DNA of 64,000 nt from Bombyx mori (GCF_030269925.1 NC_085112.1:4217501-4281500); one strand, 5' to 3'; positions 52,348 to 63,445 are shown, counted from the first letter of the stretch. Notes: generated from the letters alone by a model not told the origin. A program made the numbers and translations.

Positions 52348-52932
52348 ATTCCGATCCGGAAGTAGATTTATTCGTGAAGCAGCTGCTCTTGAATTGTTAG
52401 GTCTCCATTGGAGGCGCTCGGCCAGCTGTTAGCAAGTCGAAGCTGAAAACGTCGTGGCCTAAAGTATAAGACATCCAGTGCATTCGTATCTAGCGATGCA
52501 ACGGTGTTCGAATCCCGCAGGCGGGTACCAATTTTCTAATGAAATACGTACTCAACAATTGTTCACGTTTGACTTCCACGGTGAAGGAATAATATCGTGT
52601 AATAAAAATCAAACCCGCAAAATTGTAATTTGCGTAATTACTTGTGGTAGGACCTCTTGTTGGTCCGCACGGGTAGGTACCACTGCCCCGCCTATTTCTG
52701 CCGTGAAGCAGTAATGCGTTTCGGTTTGCAGGGTGGGGCAGCCGTTGTAACTATACTGAGATACTTATATTTCAAGGTGTGTGGCGCATTTACGTTGTAG
52801 ATGTCTATGGGTTCCAGTAACCACTTAACGCCAGGTGGGCTGTGAGCTCATCCACACATCTAGGCAATAAAAAAAAAACCCACTCCCCTTTGGTTGAGCC
52901 TTTTGCTCGCCCACCTGTCCTAGTAAGCACTC
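52348..52932 (+). mobile_element. truncated LINE 3' UTR split by a Bm1 insertion
   Basis: 52348-52440 (TTCCGATCCGGAAGTAGATT...GCTGTTAGCAAGTC) and 52874-52932 (CCCACTCCCCTTTGGTTGAG...CTGTCCTAGT, polyA) are the two halves of the same 3' UTR as at 46155-46330, where they are continuous. The Bm1 between them is a later insertion. Confidence 0.8.
52455..52873 (+). mobile_element. Bm1 SINE, full length, nested in LINE
   Basis: Head CGTCGTGGCCTAAAGTATAA with B box GGTGTTCGAATCC, the CCCGCAAAATTGTAATTTGC middle, body and A-rich tail. High similarity to the 36.57-kb copy. Confidence 0.92.
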
Positions 52933-54835
52933 ATTCATAAAAAAACGTATTATTATCAACATTAGATATTGGTCTTCAGTAAATATCTCAGAGACATCAC
53001 ACTGTCGATCCGATCAAGGTCGTACAACGGTACGAATACGATCGTGCATTCCATTTCATTGCCAACTCTCGCCTCAGATAGCGAATGTGCCCCGCCCTCT
53101 CGGTGTAATGGGTATCGCTTCTCAGAAACTGAACGGTATTTTTCTTGCAATGTAGCTGTATCGTCTCAAAGAATGTCCTGTGTATTAAATGTTTTCCAGT
53201 TTGAGCATCCTTATTCCTGTTACCTTTTGCTTTATGACATTTTATGTTGTATACGGTAATTTATTTCCATAACTAAGAGAATTAAAATGTGTTATCACAA
53301 TTAAGTAAATACTTAAAATATATTTTTTCCTATTTCCGTATAGTTGGGTATATTGTTTTAGTATCGAATACGCATTTATAATAGTCACAAATCCAGGAGC
53401 AGTTTAATTATATAATCTTATTATGATAACGGCGTTTTGTGTGACACAAAATTAATGTTTTTTTAGATTTATTTAATGTTGAATTATTTGTAAATTAGGA
53501 AAAACAATTGCAACAAATACGTTTTCTACATGCTTTCTATATGCAACACAATGGTTTTCTTGTTTAGATCTACATAAGTTATAAAGTATTCACAGCGCAA
53601 ACCGCGATCCCGCCAAATTTTCCAGTTTTCCGCTCCACCGCTCTAAGCTAAATGAGAGGGGCCTATCACAACCTCCACCCATATAATCCACGTTCTATCC
53701 TATTAAAACTGCGAATTTGAATGGACTAATCATGTCAAAGGTGGGCTTTGTATGCCGAACACGCTAATTCCCTCTTAGACTTACCGCTTTTAGTGGTATT
53801 TATTAGAGAAACAGGTTAAATTGTGAAATATGGGGATAAGCCCCGTTTTGTTATGCCGAAAGGGATTACGACCTACGTACCTCTACTGTGAACGTTCATC
53901 TAATTGGTGATTAAATTATTGGAAATCCATTTGTGGCTGTAACAAGTCATAATTTGTTTGTAATTATAGAAACAACACTTGCTTGTAATGAGTGGATTTC
54001 CCGCCGTTCGATTACGTTATGATATATGTGATATGTTTTGAATGTATAAGCATTACTTCAACATTAATTTTTAACCTTTTACTTACAAAAATTTATACTT
54101 TATTTCAAGCTGACCAAATAATATTTAGTTGAAATCACTGTTTATCGAATTTGAATATTAATAAAATCAATTGAATCTTCCTTTTCAATTTCCATTGAGT
54201 CAAAGAAGCCACTCAACAAACAAAGCTGGATTTGTAAATGAAAATTGTTGGCTGCATCGGACAATCGTTATAATTTGTTCTCACAGAGAGCGGTAATTGA
54301 GGGCATAAACACAATACATGTAGAGATCTGTTTGTATTGCAGTAATCTAGCTTTAGCGTTCGGGTTGTTGAAATAAATCTCATTTCACCAGCGTAAATAA
54401 GCAAAAGAGCTGCTGTACTACTTAAAGCTAAGTGCTGTTTATTGATTATGTCATTAATGTGGAGCACAACGTAAATACAGCCGTATCTGTATTTGTATCT
54501 CGAGTTTTTACTTGTCTTAAAATTACAGCCAATTCCAATATTTAGACTTGACTTGAGAACTTGCCTTCTACGATAGAAATAGGCAATTTATCAATTTAAA
54601 ATTTAAAATTTTACAAAACCCATCAATTCACTGCATTGTAGAATTATCACAGGAAAGATATAATTTTAAAAATAATTCCTAAGTAGAAAATTCGATATAT
54701 GGTTCAATATAGTTACATATTTTAATGAGTTGGTATTAAAAAATCTAGCTTTTTACAAATTTGCACTGACATAATTATGTTCGCTGATTTATTTTTTTAT
54801 TTTCGTATTTTGTTACAAAGACGTATAAAAAAGTA
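52933..54835. other. unassigned sequence
   Basis: Mostly AT-rich. 53.6-53.9 kb is a less AT-rich unique block (CGCAAACCGCGATCCCGCC; CTCCACCGCTCTAAGC) that could be a conserved non-coding element. No exon found. Confidence 0.3.
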
Positions 54836-55120
54836 ACTAAGTAACTCTTGTGAGTCCGCACGGGTAGGTAACACCACCCTACCTATTTCTGCCGTGAAGC
54901 AGTAATGCGTTTCGGTTAGAAGCACAGAAATAAATCAAGATATTGTTTTGATATTATTTCTGTGGTTCGAAGGGTGGGGCAGCCGTTGTAACTATACTTG
55001 AGACCTTAGAAGTTATATCTCAAGGTGGTTGGCGCATTTACGTTGTAGATCTATGGGCTCCAGTAACCACTTAACACCAGTGAGCTGTGAGCTCGTCCAC
55101 CCATCTAAGCAATAAAAAAT
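54836..55120 (+). mobile_element. Bm1 SINE interrupted by a 42-bp palindrome
   Basis: Bm1 body from ACTCTTGTGAGTCCGCACGG to CCATCTAAGCAATAAAAAAT. Continuous except for a 50-bp interruption in the GTTTCGGTTTGAAGGGTGGG segment. Confidence 0.9.
54923..54964. mobile_element. tiny palindromic element (42 bp) inside Bm1
   Basis: Starts CACAGAAATAAATCAAGA and ends TTGATATTATTTCTGTG; near-complete palindrome. Flanked by GTTAGAAG (54915-54922) and GTTCGAAG (54965-54972), an 8-bp duplication of the Bm1 sequence GTTTGAAG. Confidence 0.65.
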
Positions 55121-55640
55121 AATCTCAATTACTCTGTTTAAGTGAAATAAGAATGATTGTCAATGCCTAAACGAATTGCAAAGTCAAATCAAGGCTCTCA
55201 GTGTTTGAATATTCAAGTTGCAGAAAGCGTACGTGAGTTATTTAGATGCATGCATTGTTAGCGAAAGAATAGAAAACCGATTCGACGGTGATCATGAATA
55301 ATGGTGCCGTGAACGTTAATTGATCCACGTTTGTTTATCTTCTGATTTTGTTTTTATTTCAATTTCTTTTCAATCGAACTTTTTATTTTTAAATTTATCC
55401 ATTATTGGTTTTCTAAATTCTGACGATTGCATTACTTAAAGAGTATCAATTATATTAAATATTTACGTTTTTATGAATTGTTGTAGTCATAAAAAAAATA
55501 TATTGTTTTATCTCGTAGTAATTTCTCACTACAATCTTGTTGTAAAATTTCAATAAAAAGTAACTTTGTAGCGAAGATATTTGAAATAGAAATAATTGTT
55601 TGCAATTGTACTCAATACAGCAACTATACCTAGCTGATCT
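55121..55640. other. unassigned AT-rich sequence
   Basis: Nothing recognised. Confidence 0.3.
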
Positions 55641-55644
55641 TTGA

Positions 55645-55815
55645 TTAGAGCCCACCGAGTTTCTCGCCCGATCTTCCCAGTGGGTCGCGTTTCCGATCCG
55701 GTGGTAGATTCTGAGAAGCACGGCTCTTGCTGTTTGAGCCCCGTGAGCTCACCTACTAGTTAAGGTTACGCTGAAATAGCCTCTCAAGTCTATCAGCTTA
55801 GGAAGGAAAAAAAAG
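55645..55815 (+). mobile_element. LINE 3' end (BMC1-like, stem-loop tail)
   Basis: GAGTTTCTCGCCCGATCTTC, GGTGGTAGATTCTGAGAAGC, GCTCACCTACTAGTTAAGGT, TAGCCTCTCAAGTCTATCAG and polyA. One stem base is changed relative to other copies. Confidence 0.8.
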
Positions 55816-55929
55816 GTCTTTGGTAAGTACTTAGTAATGTTAACATGTTAAAGTGATTTTAAGTTCTAATTTCAAACATTTTGCAAATTTCCCCATGTGT
55901 AGTGTGCAAAAAATGATATTTGGAAGAGA

Positions 55930-56045
55930 GCTAATTCTGAGTTTCTTGCCGATTCCTTTTAGTCGTGAAACTGCATTCCGATTCGGTAGTAAAGCAATTT
56001 GAATGCGCCCGTGAAGGGCCTACTTATATAGAAAAACTTTTTTCA
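55930..56045 (+). mobile_element. degraded LINE/SINE 3' tail
   Basis: GAGTTTCTTGCCGATTCC, then CATTCCGATTCGGTAGTAAA: a distant relative of the GAGTTTCTCGCC core. Confidence 0.45.
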
Positions 56046-56089
56046 TGGTATTCTTCCCATCTTCACTTTTACTTACTTTTCTTATGGGA

Positions 56090-56485
56090 CGAAAGTAAAG
56101 CATGAAAGAGGAGTGCATGCGGCAGAGATGCGAATGTTGAGATGGATGTGTGGAGTGACAAGAATGGACAAGATAAAGAATGAGTATATCAGAGGAAGTG
56201 TGAAAGTTGCCCCGGTAAGCAACAAATTAAGGAGCGGACGGTTAGCGTGGTATGGACATGTGATGCGTAGAGAGAAGATGCATGTGACTAGGAGATGTAT
56301 GGAAATGGGAGTGCAAGGAAGAGGGGGAAGAGGTCGACCGAAGAAGACATGGATGGAGTGTGTGAATGACGATATGAGAGAGAGAGGAGTGAGTGTTGAG
56401 ATGACGGCTGATAGAAGAGAATGGAAGAGAAAAATTAGCTGTGCCGAACCCACCTAGTGGGATAAGGTGGAGAAAAAGAGAAGAC
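56090..56485 (+). pseudogene. RTE-like LINE RT C-terminus
   Basis: 115 codons (56113-56457): MHAAEMRMLRWMCGVTRMDK, IKNEYIRGSVKVAPVSNKLR, LAWYGHVMRREKMHVTRRCM, RGRPKKTWMECVNDDMRERG, MTADRREWKRKISCAEPT, stop. This is the C-terminal part of an RTE-clade protein, which ends soon after the RT. The 3' UTR is very short (ACCTAGTGGGATAAGGTGG, able to form a small hairpin), then AAAAAGAG. 5'-truncated: endonuclease and RT core are missing. A second, worse copy is at 34.47 kb. Confidence 0.8.
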
Positions 56486-58160
56486 TTTTCTTATGGGATA
56501 TTGTTAGAATCCGCAGATCATCACGTATGACTGTTTATATATCGCACCTTTAGAATTTAAGTGGCTTTACTAAAAAACTTAAGAAAATGAATTTTATACT
56601 TTGAATGACTTATAAACATGTATTCTATCAGTTTATAAAATAAAAACTGTAAAATATTAAATTTTAATTTTATGTATTATAGAAAAGGACAAAGTACACT
56701 TTCCGTCTTTTTAAATCAAGCGCTTTTTCAGGCTTAAAGTATTAAGAATTTTGGATTAAGTCACTTTAATTCTAAAGGAGCGATAAATTTTTTTTTTGCA
56801 TCCCGATGCAACCGAATCATTTCACACCACGTACTTTGAATAGCTGCATTGAATCCGGTAGGCCGTGCCGGCGTCTCGAAATACAAGGGGCTCAGCTTGT
56901 ATCGGTGATTTCATATTCAAATTAACGCAAATCAATAGGTACGTGATGTACACACATGTAAGCTATTTCGTGATGTACCTATACTGTTTGGCCTATTTTC
57001 AACTATTCTCATGTCTTAAGTCAGTATTTAAAGACTTACTAAACTAGATTGTGACTATACTTAGGAACGGAGTTAACTACTGAACTTAATAATGCGGATT
57101 AAACGCTAAGGTGAACTTTAGATAGCTTTGCTTTTTATCGCTTGTAAAATCTAAAAATAGTAGCAAGTATAGGTATGACGTTAAACATCCGAGTATCAGA
57201 ATAAAATCTGTAATAAGAAAAATGCATAAAGCTCGCGTAGTTATTAGTGACTAGTAACTTGATCCTGAAATCAATTTAGCGTTTCATGATTTTGTGAGAA
57301 AGATATTCGCCGTTCCAATTAAGGCTGTAGCAGTCAACTGCATTTGATTTTCCATCCTTTTTTTCTAGGAATAATTCCTCTAATCAGTGTATTTATATTA
57401 ATTCATAACTGAAGGCTCTATAATTACTAATGACGAGTACGCGTATATTATACTATCCAGTAATACGCGACGAAACAAAATGACAAATTTCACAAAAACA
57501 CATATAGCATATTAAAAGTATTTTGGTGTTCACAAAAAAAAAAACGCATTTAAATAACTGAAGCGTAAAAATACTCCAGATTTCAGCAATAACACTATGT
57601 TTTACGACTATTAATTAAATTAACAGACTAATGTGATGGATAGCAAAATTATTATCACATCAGCCGCATCGTCAAATTTGATTAGCGATTTTCAACTTTA
57701 CATTTAAGCAGTAAATAATTCATATCACTAAATGATAGAAGTACAATCCTTCGACTAATACACGGTTAAGGACCACGTAGTCGATCTATATAATATACCT
57801 AATTAAAATTAAAAAAAACGCAAAATTAAATCCTAAAAGCACTTTTAATTATTTCTATGTATCGTTTTACTTACACCAAACCAGAACATGTTATTACTTC
57901 GTCACAGAAATTCGTCTGATTCATCCGAACAATTACATGCCCTGCTACGCCCTTATTATTACTTGTCATATCCAAGAATTTACACTACACCGGTAAATCA
58001 TTTCCGCTAGGAACTAACTTAAGTTGTGAAATCTTTAAGATGTTCCAAATTAAATTATACTTACTAGTTTACATAAAGTTATTAGAGTGTGAAGTTGAAA
58101 GTCGTTTGAGTTATGCAACTGTTATGCATACAAAGATTTATTACCATTTTACTTTTCTCT
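56486..58160. other. unassigned AT-rich sequence
   Basis: No gene or repeat recognised over about 1.7 kb. Confidence 0.3.
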
Positions 58161-58164
58161 CAGG

Positions 58165-58925
58165 GCGTAGGAAGTTTTTTGTTGCAGACATGGGTTAACG
58201 AAGTCACCCGGAGTAAAATGGTTTCCCGAGTCAATAGACACCACAACGTGAATGCCATCACCCGCTTTCGCACATGAGGCTTCCACGGTGAAGGAATAAC
58301 ATCGTGTAATAAAAATCAAACCCGCAAAATTAGAATTTGCGTAATTACTGGTGGTAGGACCTCATGTGAGTCCGCACGAGTAGGTACCACCACCCCGCCT
58401 ATTTCTGTCGTGAAGCAGTAATGCGTTTCGGCTTGAAGGGTGGGGCAGCCGTTGTAACTATACTGAGACCTTAGAACTTATATCTCAAGATGAGTGGAGC
58501 ATTTGCGTTGTAAATGTCTATGGGCTCCAGTAACCACTTAACACCAGGTGGGCTGTGAGCACGTCCACCCATATAAGTAATAAAAAAAAAGTCAAAGTCG
58601 CATTTGTATAAGGGCTGTTCCACCCCTAAAACCACAACTCATGACTGGCTCGCAGCAAAAACAGACAGGACGGACCACAGTTATTTCAATTCTACCTACC
58701 CGTGCGTCCCACAACACGCCCAATATTTACGCAAATTGAAAAATACTGCGAGCTTAGTTTTTAGGACGCGATGTTATTTTTTCATCGTGGAAGTGCTCGG
58801 TAAACATATTGTGTTAACTGTATTTTTCATTAAAAAGTGCGTGCCTGCGGAATTCTAACACTGCACAGTCAGATCGCTTGATACGAGTGCATCTGTCAAG
58901 TTTAGATCATAACGACATTGACTTT
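58165..58925 (-). mobile_element. ancient Bm1-like SINE, minus strand, split by a younger Bm1
   Basis: 58165-58275 and 58593-58925 are two halves of one old copy. Reversed, the right half runs from a degenerate head (GATGCACTCGTATCAAGCGA) through CGATGAAAAAATAACATCGC and TTTGCGTAAAT to GGGGTGGAACAGCC; the left half continues with the body end (GGTGATGGCATTCACGTTGT). Identity to Bm1 is low but colinear. Confidence 0.55.
58276..58592 (+). mobile_element. Bm1 SINE (head-less), nested
   Basis: Starts inside Bm1 at TTCCACGGTGAAGGAATAAC, so it lacks the tRNA head, then CCCGCAAAATTAGAATTTGC, body and polyA. Inserted in the older inverted copy. Confidence 0.9.
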
Positions 58926-59129
58926 TTTTTCCTACCTGTTTTAGTAACCTCGGGGGGTTATACACGATTCTCCGGGCGATAGTGACATCGACAGTGAGCG
59001 TTCATGAGTTTGCTTCCGTTCATTTGAATGTTAGAGCTTCTATTTTTTTAGAATTGTGAATAATTTTACGAAGTGGTTTATGTCCAGCTTCATGGATGAA
59101 ATATAATAAAATGGACAAAATGTAAGATA

Positions 59130-59405
59130 TTATTATAGATATCATGGACAATACGGTCACCGGCCAAGTCGAACCCGTCGCTTGCGACGAAGGGCTCACC
59201 GAGCGAATTAACCCATAGACACAGCCCACTGAGTTTCTCGCCGGATCTTCTCAGTGGGTCGCGTTTCCGATCCGGTGTTAGATTCTGCGAAGCACTGCTA
59301 GGGTCAGTGTTAGCATCACTCCGGTTTAAGCCCCGTGAGCTCACCTACTAGTTAAGGTTACGCTGAAATAGCCTCTCAAGGCTATCAGCTTAGGTAGGAA
59401 AAAAA
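59130..59405 (+). mobile_element. LINE 3' end (BMC1-like, stem-loop tail)
   Basis: CTTGCGACGAAGGGCTCACC, CACTGAGTTTCTCGCCGGAT, the core, GCTCACCTACTAGTTAAGGT, the perfect stem ATAGCC-tctcaa-GGCTAT and polyA. A short internal deletion removes CTCTTG. Confidence 0.8.
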
Positions 59406-60120
59406 TGGACAAAAAACAGACATAATGTAGTTTATCTACATTTCATAGTTCATAGTTCATAAGTTCTAGTTAGCTAAGAACTGCGGAGTTATATGAACGA
59501 AATAATTAATTATTTTATATAGGTAGTATTAATCTGATACAACAACTGTAAGCGATACAATACGAATTCATGCGAAGCGTGACGTGTTATAATACATAAT
59601 AATATTATAATGTACACACATAGACATAATCTATGGTCAAAATGGTGTTATATACATATAATGAGAGATTGAGATATTAGGAGCTGGCATTGTTTGTCTA
59701 CTCGTCATTTCTAAAACAAAAATAAGTTGTTCCGTTGAAACAACCAGTGGCCGATTTAAAATGTAAAATTCGTTAATTTCCATTCTTTATTTTAGGAACC
59801 GTTTTTTGTGAAAATTTAGGTATTTTTAGGTGTTGTTGATTATTTCGAAATATGCATATGTGACTTTGTGGTTCCTAATTCTTATAAAGATAAAATAAAA
59901 GTAATTTAAAACAGTTTACACTACAGAAATAATATCAATATTTATTTCTGTGGATTACACACTGTACAGTTTAGGATATATTGTGATTGAGATATTAAGC
60001 ACGTGTTTCTAGGTGGATATAAACATTTAACAGCTTAGGGGTTTAGATAAGTACTGGTAGAAGGTCGGCTGTGGCAGCATCCATCTATTTATTTACTTAA
60101 TTTTTTTGTGGTCTGTTAGA
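59406..60120. other. unassigned AT-rich sequence
   Basis: Nothing but the tiny palindrome at 59922. Confidence 0.3.
59922..59952. mobile_element. tiny palindromic element (31 bp), second copy
   Basis: ACAGAAATAATATCAATATT then TATTTCTGT: same termini as the 42-bp insert in Bm1. Flanked by GTTTACAC (59914-59921) and GATTACAC (59953-59960), 7/8 matching. Confidence 0.55.
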
Positions 60121-60400
60121 TTTTTTTTTTTTTTGCTAAGATGGGTGGACGAGCTCACAGCCCACCTAGTGTTAAGTGGTTACTGGAGCCCATGGACATC
60201 AACAACGTAAATGCGCCACCCACCTTGAGATACAAGTTCTGAGGTCTCAAGTATAGTTACAACGGCTGCCCCACCCTTCAAACCGAAACGCATTACTGCT
60301 TCACGGCAGAAATAGGCAGGGTGGTGCTACCCACCCGCGCGGACTCACAAGAGGTCCTACCACCAGTAATTACGCAAATTATAATTTTGCGGGTTTCATT
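60121..60400 (-). mobile_element. Bm1 SINE (head-less)
   Basis: Reverse complement from AACCCGCAAAATTATAATTT through TACTGGTGGTAGGACCTCTT to the tail; well preserved. Confidence 0.9.
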
Positions 60401-60825
60401 TTTAGATGAACAAATTCAAAATACTCTTATCGAGATTTCGTGGCCTATTGTAGCTCTTGTTCTCGGTCTAGAGGGGCCGGTCCGAGGGAAATCTACCGTA
60501 AATTGATTTATCCCCTTCATCTTAAGATACCGAGAGAGGAGAAGGTTCGATGGATGTTTGCGTAGGTTTGATAGATGTTGGAAATCTTTGGGAATCAAAG
60601 ACGGGGCGCTTAATGAAGTCGGGCTAATGAGGGATCACTATCAGAATTATATTATGATTGATAAGTATATTAAACGAGTGGCTTGATTTAGAACTACTCA
60701 GTACAACTAATAGGGAACTTTTCATTCCTATTAAGAATACCTTCTATATAATTAGATGACGCTTTGTTTATTGCAAAGAAACGTACTTTATTTCATAGAA
60801 AAGCCAAAACTGACATAAAAACCGT
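60401..60825. other. unassigned sequence
   Basis: 60.43-60.62 kb is GC-richer, with short frames on both strands (for example a plus-strand IPREEKVRWMFA), but there is no recognisable domain. Confidence 0.3.
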
Positions 60826-60829
60826 GTGC

Positions 60830-61056
60830 AACGAAACACACATGTACCATCCGGCTATGGAATGAGCTCCCCTCCACGGTGTTTCCCGAGCGCTATGACG
60901 TGTCCTTCTTCAAACGAGGCTTGTGGAGAGTATTAAGCGGTAGGCAGCGGCTTGCTTGGCTCTGCCCCTGGTATTGCTGAAGTCCATGGGCGACGGTAAC
61001 CACTCACCATCAGGTGGGCCGTATGCCCGTCTGCCTACAAAGGCAATAAAAAAATA
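60830..61056 (+). mobile_element. LINE C-terminus plus 3' end (GTAGGCAGCGG family)
   Basis: Coding remnant TIRLWNELPSTVFPERYDVS, FFKRGLWRVLSGRQRLAW, then stop. RLWN-LP...FP..Y....FK is a known C-terminal motif of LINE RT proteins. It continues directly into the GTAGGCAGCGGCTT...GTCTGCCTACAAAGGCAATA 3' end and polyA, which identifies the five short copies elsewhere in the window as LINE termini. A 4-bp duplication (CTTGCTTG) is specific to this copy. Confidence 0.75.
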
Positions 61057-61150
61057 AAAAAATAAAACACAGATGGTGGTGTTAGTGATTAAATTAATTA
61101 CCTCGTTGGTTAATTAATCAGCAGATCTGACTATTATACAGCCTAGCTTG

Positions 61151-61494
61151 GATCCTGAGTCAGTTTGATAATGATAGATATATAGTCAAAGAACTTGAAG
61201 AAATATCCTACGCCATGGATGGTGATTGTCAAACGAGATCCTGAGTCAGTTTAATAATGATAGATATATAGTCAAAGAAGTTGAAGAAATATCTTACGCG
61301 ATAGATGGTGGTTGTCAAACGAGATCCTGAGTCAGTTTAATTATGATAGATATATAGTCAAAGAAGTTGAAGAAATATCCTACGCGATGGATGGTGATTG
61401 TCAAACGAGATCCTGAGTCAGTTTAATAATGATAGATATATAGTCAAAGAACTTGAAGAAATATCCTACGCGATGGATGGTGATTGTCAAACGA
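61151..61494. repeat. 86-bp minisatellite, four units
   Basis: Units start with GATCCTGAGTCAGTTT at 61151, 61237, 61323 and 61409; period exactly 86 and only a few substitutions between units. Contains GATAGATATATAGTCAAAGA and GGATGGTGATTGTCAAACGA. No coding frame. Confidence 0.95.
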
Positions 61495-61825
61495 GTCTTG
61501 ATGTTATAAAATCACTGTAGGAAATTTATATTCTACTGAGAATTTTATTGCACTACGCGCAATGTACCTCGAATTATTATTAAAAGTCAGAACACGCGCG
61601 GTCGTTTAACGTTTTGGTTGCGGTAAAGGTTCTCTCGCACCCTGCGCGGGTTATACCAATTTATCTCATGGCAAATTTTCTTATCTATTGTGTGTTATTA
61701 CAAAACGGACACGAATTAATTGCACTTGTTCGCGCAAAATGGGCCGACGAACTTATGACCCTAAACTTGAAGCTGGTGAAGGCTGTACACTCACTTTGAC
61801 ACATGAAGTCGAAGTCCAAGTTTTT
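61495..61825. other. unassigned sequence
   Basis: Nothing recognised. Confidence 0.3.
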
Positions 61826-62085
61826 TATTTATTTATTTTTATTGCTTATTTGGGTGGACGCGCTCACAGTCCTCCTGGTGTTTAGTGGTTACTGGAGCCT
61901 ATAGACATCTACAACGTAAATGCCGCCACCCACCCTGAGATATGAGTTCTAAGGTCTCAGTATAGTTACAACGGCTGCCCCACCCTTCAAACCGAAACGC
62001 ATTATTGCTTCTCGGCAGAAATAGGCGGGATGGTGGTACCTACCCATGTGGACTCACAAGAGGTCCTACCGGCAGTAAAGTGGCA
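61826..62085 (-). mobile_element. Bm1 SINE (5'-truncated)
   Basis: Reverse complement of the Bm1 body; well preserved from the GGTAGGACC side to the A-rich tail. Confidence 0.88.
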
Positions 62086-62675
62086 TATAATACGGCTGTT
62101 TTCCGAACTGTAACCAATTATTTTAGATTTACTCGTACCACATTGTCATGTAATCTTAAAAATAAAATCTTTGGTATCTATTAAATTTTTTTTTAAAACA
62201 CTTACTAAAAATTACATCCGATAGATAGCTTTTGGGAATAAAGCTATTCTCTTCCAACACCCGTTTGAAATAGAACCGTAATATCTATTATTTCTAAAAG
62301 TATCAAGCACACGAGAGGCGCCCTCGATATTAACTCAAATGTGACCTCGTCTCCTAAAATAATATTGGAGCATCAAACAAACTCCAGTGCTTACTTACAC
62401 GAGAACTTTATAAAGTGACACCTACGACATCGCTGTCAGATCTGAAAGCATTTTTATTTATTGCCACGTGAATGACATGTGTCGACAGTTCGCCTATATA
62501 AAAACCGGGAATATTTGCCTCAAGGTAACATCCCTAAATATTGTAATATTGAATCAGATGGGTTTGATTTAAAAGTTACAAAGCGCATTTAATTAGTTAA
62601 CGTAGTTTTGGGTTAGAAAATGTAACAATTTTTGAGTTGTTTTTGGAAGTTGTTAGGTTTTTTTGAAGTTGTTAT
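62086..62675. other. unassigned sequence with a TATA-like motif
   Basis: CTATATAAAAACCG at about 62493 has the form of a TATA box, and CCTCAAG|GTAACA nearby has the form of a donor, but no exon or gene can be attached to them. Confidence 0.2.
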
Positions 62676-62940
62676 ATCATAGCTCATGGGCCACTTAATG
62701 TTATGTGGTTAGCGAAGCCCATATAAATCACGTGAACGCTGCCACCCACTTTGTATCATGAGGTCGTTATCTCAATCGTGTTGTATAATGGCTATCACAC
62801 CACTGAAACTGGATCCCATAACTGCTTTGTGGTGGACACGGACAGGACAATGGTACCTGCCCGTGCAGGGTCAAATTACCAGACGCTCTATCACCACTAA
62901 TTACGCAAAGTTATAAACGGTGCGGGTTTAATCATATTAA
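62676..62940 (-). mobile_element. Bm1 SINE, very old
   Basis: Plus strand ATAGCTCATGGGCCACTTAA, ACGTGAACGCTGCCACCCAC, GGTACCTGCCCGTGCAGGGT, ATTACGCAAAGTTATAAACG follow the reversed Bm1 order with about one change per few bases. Confidence 0.6.
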
Positions 62941-63445
62941 ATTTTTAAAATGTTATAGTTTCATCGTGAGTCATTCATGATCAGGCATTAAATTAAAAAT
63001 ATTTTTGGCTCACTTGTGGGATGTTAATTTCAGCAAAGTCGGAATTTAGCTTTATTTGTCATTACTTGAGTAGAAGGGGTACTACAGTTATCCAATTAAC
63101 TAAAGCTTTAATTTTGAGTGATAAAAACGTATGATATCGAAACATAAAAGCGCACATCTTGAGAAAATCCTTTTACGGAAGATTTGACCTACAATCCGTT
63201 TACTCTCGGAGCTCAAAGCAACGAATCGAGAAAGTATCAGACGATATCTCATAAAAGGTATGAAACGAAATAAAGTACACTCAAATTATGTCCTCGAGCT
63301 CTTGAATAAGAGAAAATTTCAGATTTATTTCACTTACTATCGGTTTTGGAACGAAGTTCCTTATGGGATGATGCGGAGGGTTACCCTAACCGATAAAAAA
63401 CGTCCGTAACGTAAGGTTTTTTCTATTTAGTTTGCTATCAACCGA
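62941..63445. other. unassigned sequence
   Basis: Nothing recognised. Confidence 0.3.

Noticed and set aside
60430..60620. possible zinc-finger (THAP-like) exon
   Set aside because: CxxC and an IPREEKVRW-like string occur by eye, but spacing and the remaining domain residues do not fit, and a stop follows at once.
61151..61494. CRISPR-like regular repeats
   Set aside because: Contiguous 86-bp tandem units with no variable spacers, in an insect genome.
62490..62530. TATA-box promoter with nearby donor
   Set aside because: Single motif in AT-rich DNA, with no exon, initiator or transcript support.
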